A stretch of DNA of 5,382 bases, from the NCBI GenBank assembly GCA_900553205.1, contig USCK01000127.1:1-5382 (forward strand), given 5' to 3'. This document shows, piece by piece, positions 1-4,643 of the stretch. The notes under the pieces are model-generated. The model was not told where the DNA came from and ran no database searches. It saw nothing but the letters and a program-made list of their open reading frames with translations. Each line of letters begins with the position of its first letter. Position 1 is the stretch's first letter. A program made the translations under genes and the position numbers. The stretch is from an uncultured bacterium (GTDB taxonomy: Bacteria; Cyanobacteriota; Vampirovibrionia; Gastranaerophilales; Gastranaerophilaceae).

Positions 1-472
1 GATTATATTCTACAGCCAGCTCAAGTTTTTCTCTAGCTTCTTTATATCTCTGTTTACTGATTAATGTTATACCCCAATAAACATAAGCCTCTGCACATTT
101 ATCATCAATATCTATTGCCTGTTGGTATTTTTTAAAGGCGCCTTCTAAATCATCTAAAAATGAAAGCGAATATCCCCACAAGCACAACGCTCTAAGATTT
201 TTCGGGTCTTTTTTAAAGGCTTTTTTGAAGTATTCTATAGCCTTTTTATGTTCATTCACCGTTTGCCTAATCATTCCAAGGTTTATCAGAGCATCAGAAC
301 AAGGAAACGCAAAATTTGAAGCACTTCTTAAATACTCCTCTGCCATTTCCGAAAATCCGATTTTCATTAGAGTATCTGCATAATTCACAAAAGCTCTATA
401 TGGAATCTCGGGAGTTTTTCCGAATTTTTTGTATCTGTCAACAACATAATTGTATTTATTGACAGCCTTCAT
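1..472 (-). CDS. TPR-repeat protein, C-terminus cut by window edge
   Basis: The reading frame opens at ATG 472 and runs off the left edge, giving 157 residues. It contains four tandem tetratricopeptide-like helix pairs, at about residues 24-57, 58-91, 92-125 and 126-157. Each shows the usual pattern of small, aromatic and Ala residues (for example KKAIEYFKKAFKKDPKN and EGAFKKYQQAIDID). There is no signal peptide or membrane segment in the visible part, so it is probably a cytoplasmic scaffold or the TPR part of a larger enzyme. The start lies 8 bases past the stop of the KdsC-like phosphatase, which implies operon membership. No clear Shine-Dalgarno precedes ATG 472; an in-frame TTG at 499 overlapping the phosphatase gene is an alternative start. 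TPR proteins next to nonulosonate genes are sometimes glycosyltransferase or glycosylation partners, but nothing visible here proves that. The TPR call is firm; the function is unknown. Confidence 0.85.
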   Translation of the reverse strand, partial: MKAVNKYNYVVDRYKKFGKTPEIPYRAFVNYADTLMKIGFSEMAEEYLRSASNFAFPCSDALINLGMIRQTVNEHKKAIEYFKKAFKKDPKNLRALCLWGYSLSFLDDLEGAFKKYQQAIDIDDKCAEAYVYWGITLISKQRYKEAREKLELAVEYN

Positions 473-480
473 TATTTTTT

Positions 481-960
481 TTATGAATTTGTCAGACAAT
501 CTACAACCTCACGAAAAGCCCCATCTCCACCTCTTTGAGTAGTTTGTTGGATATCGGGAATCTCTTTTACACTCTTAACAGCATCAGGAACCGTAACCTT
601 GTATTTTGCAAATTTCAGAGCCTCAATATCGTTAATATCGTCCCCAATATATAAATACTCATCAGGTTTGAGATTATATTTATCAATAATAGCTTTTAAC
701 ACATCTATTTTTATTCTGATATTCTCATGTATTTCATCTAGCTGGAATTTCTCATCAAGAAGCTTTATTGCAGAATTACTTTCACCTGAAATTATACCTA
801 TTTTGTATCCTTTTTTCTTTAAAATAGAAAATGCCATAACATCTTTAAAATTAAGTTTGCGAGTCATTTCACCTTTTGCGTCTATATAAACACAATTATC
901 CGTAACAACTCCGTCAAAATCTGTTATAACCATTTTTATAGTATTTGGAAGATTAAGCAT
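481..960 (-). CDS. KdsC-type HAD sugar-phosphate phosphatase (nonulosonate 9-P or Kdo 8-P)
   Basis: This 159-residue protein is a C0-type (capless) HAD phosphatase of the KdsC / YrbI family, normally about 160-190 residues and tetrameric. Motif I is DFDGVVTDN with nucleophile D14 and acid/base D16. Motif II is ISG with S58, the motif III lysine is probably K84, and motif IV is YIGDDINDIEAL with metal ligands D107, D108 and possibly D111. The family-typical tail RGGDGAFREVVDCL (143-156) is present; in KdsC this tail closes over the neighbouring active site. Family members remove phosphate from Kdo 8-phosphate, Kdn 9-phosphate or Neu5Ac 9-phosphate. The NeuB homologue ends 11 bases upstream, so a 9-phosphate nonulosonate is the more likely substrate here (inference). 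AAGGGG just upstream of ATG 960 serves as the ribosome site. A true Kdo 8-phosphate phosphatase cannot be excluded, but no kdsA, kdsB or kdsD is visible. Confidence 0.88.
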   Translation of the reverse strand: MLNLPNTIKMVITDFDGVVTDNCVYIDAKGEMTRKLNFKDVMAFSILKKKGYKIGIISGESNSAIKLLDEKFQLDEIHENIRIKIDVLKAIIDKYNLKPDEYLYIGDDINDIEALKFAKYKVTVPDAVKSVKEIPDIQQTTQRGGDGAFREVVDCLTNS

Positions 961-971
961 TTTTCCCCTTC

Positions 972-1838
972 TTAGACCCTACGAAGTTTTTTCCTGATAG
1001 GAATTTCTCTCTCATAAACTACTTTTTTGCCGTCAGATAACAATATAGGTACTTGTCTGATATCTCTAACCATGTGAAACAACCCCGGAGTTTCAAGGCT
1101 TGCAGCTTGGTCAGAACCCCAGTTGGTTCTATCAAGTGTAATATGGCGCTCAACCGAACAAGCCCCAACTGCAACTGCCAATATAGAAGGTGCGATACCT
1201 CTTTCATGCCCTGAATAACCTACAGGACAAGAGAATTTTTCTTTCAAGGTTTTGATACAGTTCAAGTTTATTTCATCACTATTAGCAGGATATGTCGCAG
1301 TACAATGATAAATTATTGTATTTTCTTCGCCCAATATATCAATAGCATGTTCAATTTCTTCCATTGTACTCATGCCGGTCGAAAGCAAGATTGGTTTACC
1401 TTTTGATTTTGTATATTTCAAAAGTTCATCATCTGTCAAAGAAGCTGATGCAATCTTATAACAAGGTGGATTAAACTGGTCTATAAAATCCACAGAACCT
1501 TTATCCCAACAAGAAGCAAACCACATTATATGCTTTTGTTTACAATATTCATCAATTTCTTTATATTCTTCAAGCCCAAATTCAAGACCTCGTTTCAAAT
1601 CTCCATTAGTTTCGCCAAACACATTTGGACGAGGTCGTTCTAATTCTTCTTTAGAATAAACAACATCTACCGTACGCTTTTGGAATTTTACAGCATTACA
1701 ACCATTTGAAACAGCCATATCAATCAAGCGTTTTGCATCTTTCAAACTTCCATTATGGTTAATTCCGATTTCAGCAATAATAAAACAAGGATTATTATCA
1801 CCAACTAAAATATTTCCTACTCTAACTTCTCTTTTCAT
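972..1838 (-). CDS. neuB: NeuB/NANS-family nonulosonic (sialic) acid synthase lacking the SAF domain
   Basis: This 288-residue TIM-barrel enzyme should condense PEP with a mannose-type sugar to form a nine-carbon ulosonic acid. Visible motifs are AEIGINHNG (22-30), KFQK (51-54), LSTGMS (152-157), HCTATYPAN (178-186), GYSGHERG (207-214), VERHITLDR (229-237) and GSDQAASLE (241-249). H211 and H232 sit where the metal-binding histidines of meningococcal NeuB lie. The usual family length is about 330-350 residues with a C-terminal SAF/antifreeze-like domain. Here the protein stops at the linker (IPIRKKLRRV) and the next gene starts 11 bases later, so the SAF domain is absent rather than frameshifted. 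The YSGHE and ERHITLD...GSDQAASLE blocks resemble animal NANS, which acts on 6-phosphorylated sugars, and the adjacent KdsC-like phosphatase fits that. Other options are Kdn-, legionaminic- or pseudaminic-type synthases. The family call is firm; the exact sugar is not decided. Confidence 0.92.
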   Translation of the reverse strand: MKREVRVGNILVGDNNPCFIIAEIGINHNGSLKDAKRLIDMAVSNGCNAVKFQKRTVDVVYSKEELERPRPNVFGETNGDLKRGLEFGLEEYKEIDEYCKQKHIMWFASCWDKGSVDFIDQFNPPCYKIASASLTDDELLKYTKSKGKPILLSTGMSTMEEIEHAIDILGEENTIIYHCTATYPANSDEINLNCIKTLKEKFSCPVGYSGHERGIAPSILAVAVGACSVERHITLDRTNWGSDQAASLETPGLFHMVRDIRQVPILLSDGKKVVYEREIPIRKKLRRV

Positions 1839-1850
1839 AAAATCACCTTA
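1839..1850 (-). promoter_or_regulatory. neuB ribosome binding site overlapping the fliO stop codon
   Basis: On the minus strand TAAGGTGATTTT lies directly before ATG 1838. GGTGAT matches the 3' part of the full anti-16S complement AAGGAGGTGATC. The TGA inside it is the stop codon of the fliO-like gene, so termination on fliO and initiation on neuB happen at the same place. This suggests translational coupling and a shared transcript. Confidence 0.6.
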
Positions 1851-2355
1851 AATATTTTTTATAAAGCCCAAAATCATCTACATTAACAGTATGTTCTTCT
1901 TTTGTTTGATTTTCAACTTGTGGTTGTTGTGTATTTATATTATTAACTTGAGATTCATTTATTGTTTCTTCTCTTTTGGTGTGTCCTAATGTTTTTATTA
2001 AACTAACAGAATTTTGAGAAACTCCAATTAACAATTTTTCACCATTTATTTCTATAACCTGAAGGCTTTTATCGTGACCTATAGGTGTTGTTGACAGAAC
2101 AACAGGTTTTATGTCAGAAGCTTCTTTTAATTCGTTTCTGACAGTCTTAACACCGACTTTATTCAGTTTTGTGTAAAGAATTCCTGTTACATAAATCAAA
2201 AATATAACAAAAACTAATGATAATAATATTGAGAAATAATTAGGTTCGTAAGAACTTGCTTTTAGTGATGAGTTTATATTTTCGGTAACAGAATCTGCAA
2301 ACGCAGAATTCATACAAAGCGAACTCACCATAACATATATAATAAACTTTTTCAT
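1843..2355 (-). CDS. fliO: FliO-like flagellar export apparatus protein
   Basis: This 170-residue protein fits the FliO/FliZ family, a small membrane protein that helps assemble the FliP-containing export gate of the flagellar type III system. It starts with a Sec-type signal (MKKFIIYVMVSSLCMNSAFA, likely cut after A20), then a short periplasmic stretch. One membrane segment follows at about 41-62, then a cytoplasmic domain. The family core is at 84-123: PVVLSTTPIGHDKSLQVIE, then NGEKLLIGVSQNSVSLIKTL, the typical FliO pattern of a 'L(S/G)...K.L..VE..G..LLIGV....V.L' strand set. The tail from about 125 is polar and Asn/Gln/Glu-rich, so probably disordered. GGGAAGG precedes ATG 2355. It is the first gene of the minus-strand operon and ends 4 bases before neuB. 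Normally fliO sits with fliP, fliQ and fliR, so this neighbourhood is odd. The pattern was recognised by eye, and FliO is poorly conserved, so some doubt remains. Confidence 0.72.
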   Translation of the reverse strand: MKKFIIYVMVSSLCMNSAFADSVTENINSSLKASSYEPNYFSILLSLVFVIFLIYVTGILYTKLNKVGVKTVRNELKEASDIKPVVLSTTPIGHDKSLQVIEINGEKLLIGVSQNSVSLIKTLGHTKREETINESQVNNINTQQPQVENQTKEEHTVNVDDFGLYKKYLR

Positions 2356-2390
2356 ATAACCTTCCCGAGAATCAATTTGTGTTAGTATGG

Positions 2391-2405
2391 TATGATTATA
2401 TCATA
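2391..2405. promoter_or_regulatory. Divergent promoter region with TATGAT/ATCATA inverted repeat
   Basis: The 73-base gap between fliO (minus) and the kinase gene (plus) contains TATGAT-TAT-ATCATA, a perfect 6-base inverted repeat with a 3-base spacer. On the plus strand TATGAT (2391-2396) is preceded by TG at 2388-2389, forming an extended -10 about 32 bases before the kinase ATG. On the minus strand TATAAT (2400-2395) is a consensus -10 about 40 bases before the fliO ATG. No good -35 was seen for either. The symmetric element may therefore be two overlapping divergent -10 boxes, an operator, or both. The promoter role is inferred. Confidence 0.45.
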
Positions 2406-2428
2406 AAATATTTTTAAAGGTGTGATTA

Positions 2429-3727
2429 ATGATTTTTCATATTATAAACAACAGTGTATGCATTTTACTTATAATAGTCAATATAGCTTTATTGGCAGTT
2501 ATTCATCGTTTGCATAACAAAATTAAACATACAAAAAACACACACAGTAACATTACAGACTATGTTGCAAGTTTAATCAGCACAATAAATTCTGTTCGAT
2601 ACGGAAACCTTATTGCCAGACTGGAAAAACACCCTGACAAAGATTTGAACGAAGTATCAAAATGTATTAACAGAATGATTGAAGCTCTGAACGATAGAGA
2701 AAAAATGATTGTAGAATACCAAAACGAATTGAAGCGAAAAAATGATTTGCTTGAAGCCGTAATAAATTCTCTATCTGACGGAATTCTTATTCTTGATGAA
2801 AATAACAGAATTATACAGATTACAAACAACATCAAAAAATGGTTTGGTGATAAGAAAATATTGTATAAAGATATCTCTAAGTTTATAAAACTGTCAACCG
2901 AAACAGACATCAAAGAGCTAAACGAAAGCGAAATATTTATTGAACATGAAACAGAAAAGAGTTTTACGGCATCTGTTGTCAAAATAAGATTTGGCGAACA
3001 TACAAACCGATATATGATGATTATCAAAGATGTCACAAACCAAAAAGAGGTTGAAACGCTTAAAGAAGATTTTGTAGCAACATTAACCCACGACCTGAAA
3101 GTTCCTATTATTGCAGAATCAAATATGCTAAACTTTTTAATCTCAGAAAAATTCGGCGAATTAAACGACAAACAACGAGAAGCCATTAAAAATATGCAAG
3201 CATCTAATAATGAACTCTTAGAACTTGTGCATACCGTATTGGATACATACAGAATAAGTAGTCATGGAATTGAACTATACAAAGCTCCTGTAATGCTATC
3301 CGAATTTTTACAAGAAACAGTTAACGAAATGATACCGATAGCTGAGGTTACGAAAAATCGTATTCTTACAAAAATACAAGATGATGCAGAGCTATTGCTT
3401 GATAAAATGCAGATGAAACGAGTTTTGAAAAACCTTATACAAAACGCAATATCTTATGGCAAAACCAACTCTGATATTGAAATAAAGCTCTTTCAAAAAG
3501 ATAAAAATATAGTCCTTACGGTAAAAGACTACGGCAAAGGTATATCAAAAGAGGATATTGATAAAATATTCAACAAATACTATTCTGCAAGTAAAAAATT
3601 CAGAAAGATAGGTACAGGACTTGGTCTATACCTATCTAAAGAAATTATTGAAGCACACGATGGACAACTCTATGTAACTAGCGAAGAAAACAAATACACC
3701 GAGTTTTCTATCAAATTGCCTATATAA
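2429..3727 (+). CDS. Membrane-anchored PAS sensor histidine kinase (orphan)
   Basis: This 432-residue protein is a two-component sensor kinase. Residues about 5-25 form a single membrane segment at the very N-terminus, leaving almost no extracellular part. A HAMP-like stretch follows at about 42-92 (NSVRYGNLIARLE, then VSKCINRMIEALNDRE), then a short coiled coil and a PAS-like domain at about 106-204 (LLEAVINSLSDGILILDENN to MMIIKDVTNQKE). HisKA has the phospho-acceptor H221 in FVATLTHDLKVP. The HATPase domain has the N box with N335 and N339 (LKNLIQNAISYG), the G1 box D367-Y-G-K-G371, the F box at 381-385 and the G2 box GTGLGLYLS at 395-403. All catalytic residues are present. AAAGG lies 8 bases before ATG 2429. 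No response regulator gene adjoins it, so it is an orphan within this window. It diverges from the fliO-neuB operon and might control it, but that is conjecture. The signal sensed is unknown and is probably cytoplasmic or membrane-derived. Confidence 0.93.
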   Translation: MIFHIINNSVCILLIIVNIALLAVIHRLHNKIKHTKNTHSNITDYVASLISTINSVRYGNLIARLEKHPDKDLNEVSKCINRMIEALNDREKMIVEYQNELKRKNDLLEAVINSLSDGILILDENNRIIQITNNIKKWFGDKKILYKDISKFIKLSTETDIKELNESEIFIEHETEKSFTASVVKIRFGEHTNRYMMIIKDVTNQKEVETLKEDFVATLTHDLKVPIIAESNMLNFLISEKFGELNDKQREAIKNMQASNNELLELVHTVLDTYRISSHGIELYKAPVMLSEFLQETVNEMIPIAEVTKNRILTKIQDDAELLLDKMQMKRVLKNLIQNAISYGKTNSDIEIKLFQKDKNIVLTVKDYGKGISKEDIDKIFNKYYSASKKFRKIGTGLGLYLSKEIIEAHDGQLYVTSEENKYTEFSIKLPI

Positions 3728-3730
3728 AAC

Positions 3731-4366
3731 CTATCTGATAAAGTTGGTTAGAACTCTGTCCTCAAGTTGAGGTTTTTGAACACCTGCTTTTTTACCTGCT
3801 TCAATATTTTTTAGCATTAAAGCCATATTCAAGCCCAAAGTTCTCATTATTTGCAGACCTTCTAAATCTTGTTTTACTTCATCAGGTTTGTTTTGACCAC
3901 CATGAACCATTGGCCAATAGTTTGAAGATACTACAGGCATGTTGTTTATTGTAAAATGTTTGATTATAGCATCTAAAGATGCAGTAGTTCCTGAACGTCT
4001 TGCTGATACTATAGCTGCAGCAGGCTTGTATTCAAAAAATTTGCCACCGGCATAGAATATTCTATCCATAACAGATAACAATCTGCCTGACGGGTGAGCA
4101 TAATAAACAGGAGAGCCAAACACAAAAGCGTCAGAGGTTTTTGCCTTTTCTATGATTGTATTAACAATATCATCATCGAAAACACACTTGCCTTCATCAG
4201 ATTTGCGACAACCACCACAACCGATACAATCTCTGTATGGTGATGAACCTAACTGAATAATCTCTGTTTCGATATCTTGTTTGTTCAAAGTATCTGATAT
4301 CTCTTTCAAAGCCGTAAAAGTACAACCGTTTTTGTTGCAACTGCCATTAACTAACAAAACTTTCAT
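3731..4366 (-). CDS. Flavodoxin-fold NADPH-dependent FMN reductase / iron-sulfur flavoprotein-like
   Basis: This 211-residue cytoplasmic protein belongs to the NADPH-dependent FMN reductase (flavodoxin-like) family. The N-terminus MKVLLVNGSCNKNGCTFTAL is the first strand plus phosphate-binding loop for FMN. FGSPVYYAHPSGRLLSVMDR (about 83-102) is the second FMN-contacting loop. Between them is a compact cysteine set C47-x2-C50-x2-C53-x7-C61 (in DCIGCGGCRKSDEGKCVFDDD). This is the layout that binds a 4Fe-4S cluster in archaeal iron-sulfur flavoprotein Isf and is common in anaerobe homologues. It probably moves electrons between a reduced cofactor and an unknown acceptor, such as a quinone, oxygen species or drug-like compound; the substrate cannot be read from sequence. 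The start has a strong ribosome site, AAGGAG, 8 bases before ATG 4366. It appears monocistronic and converges with the kinase gene, with 3 bases between stops. Confidence 0.9.
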   Translation of the reverse strand: MKVLLVNGSCNKNGCTFTALKEISDTLNKQDIETEIIQLGSSPYRDCIGCGGCRKSDEGKCVFDDDIVNTIIEKAKTSDAFVFGSPVYYAHPSGRLLSVMDRIFYAGGKFFEYKPAAAIVSARRSGTTASLDAIIKHFTINNMPVVSSNYWPMVHGGQNKPDEVKQDLEGLQIMRTLGLNMALMLKNIEAGKKAGVQKPQLEDRVLTNFIR

Positions 4367-4392
4367 ATATTGTTCTCCTTATTACATTTACA

Positions 4393-4420
4393 AACATAAC
4401 AGATAAATATGGTACTGCAA
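4393..4420 (-). promoter_or_regulatory. Probable sigma-70 promoter of the FMN reductase gene
   Basis: On the minus strand TTGCAG (4420-4415) and TATGTT (4398-4393) are separated by 16 bases, and a TG one base before the -10 box makes it an extended -10. The start of transcription would be near 4386, giving a leader of about 20 bases that includes the AAGGAG ribosome site at 4380-4375. The call is by eye in very AT-rich DNA, so chance matches are possible. Confidence 0.42.
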
Positions 4421-4467
4421 TAATTTATATGTTTTATTTTTGTAGAGCTAAAGCCTGAAAAAATCAC

Positions 4468-4490
4468 GCTTTGAAGCATTTGTAACAAAT
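4468..4490. repeat. Two adjacent short palindromes upstream of the sigma-28 site
   Basis: GCTT-TG-AAGC (4468-4477) is followed without a gap by ATTTGT-A-ACAAAT (4478-4490), both perfect inverted repeats around a 1-2 base centre. An AAAGC at 4450-4454 can also pair with GCTTT at 4468-4472. The loops are too small for good hairpins, so protein binding is more likely than a terminator. They sit about 25-45 bases upstream of the sigma-28 -35 element and about 100-120 bases upstream of the FMN reductase start codon. They may be chance features of AT-rich DNA. Confidence 0.3.
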
Positions 4491-4513
4491 TGTAAACATA
4501 TTTCAAAAATAAT

Positions 4514-4540
4514 TAAAGTTCTTCAAAAAAGTGCCGTCAT
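4514..4540 (+). promoter_or_regulatory. Sigma-28 (FliA/SigD-type) promoter
   Basis: TAAAGTT at 4514-4520 and GCCGTCAT at 4533-4540 match the flagellar sigma-28 consensus (TAAAGTTT, 11 bases, GCCGATAA). The distance between TAAA and GCCG is exactly 15 bases, as the consensus requires. The match is 7 of 8 for the upstream box and 6 of 8 for the downstream box, including the invariant GCCG. GCCG is rare in such AT-rich DNA, which makes chance less likely. Transcription would start near 4547 and read into the gene at 4644. Confidence 0.68.
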
Positions 4541-4546
4541 GCATGG

Positions 4547-4643
4547 CATAGAACAAAAGTCGAATGAATTAGGGTAACATTAATCTCTTGGATAAAGATT
4601 GGTTTGCTTAAAGAGTTCGAAAAACGAAAAAGGAGTAAGGAAT
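4547..4643 (+). promoter_or_regulatory. 5' leader of about 97 bases with ribosome site
   Basis: If the sigma-28 start is right, the downstream gene has a leader of about 97 bases with no open reading frame worth calling. It contains two small inverted repeats: AATCT (4582-4586) with AGATT (4596-4600), and TTCG (4616-4619) with CGAA (4625-4628) around AAAAA. The second ends just before AGGAG (4631-4635), which lies 8 bases before ATG 4644 and fixes that start. A structure affecting ribosome access is possible but weak. Confidence 0.4.

Noticed and set aside
599..889. Plus-strand 96-residue frame
   Set aside because: It lies opposite the phosphatase gene with its full set of HAD motifs, and its own product is Ser/Ile/Phe-rich antisense-type sequence with no ribosome site.
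1019..1207. Minus-strand 62-residue frame inside neuB
   Set aside because: It is a shifted frame within a gene whose catalytic motifs are continuous; there is no sign of a frameshift.
2086..2104. Inverted repeat TGTTGTT / AACAACA with a 5-base loop
   Set aside because: It lies within fliO codons for the conserved VLSTTP segment and has no T run, so it is most likely chance rather than a terminator or attenuator.
2560..3186. Minus-strand 208-residue frame
   Set aside because: It is antisense to the PAS and HisKA region of the kinase. Its Ser/Phe/Ile-rich composition is what antisense of Lys/Glu/Asn-rich coding gives.
4538..4545. Palindrome CATGCATG overlapping the sigma-28 -10 box
   Set aside because: Only 8 bases long and with no partner site; not enough to call an operator.
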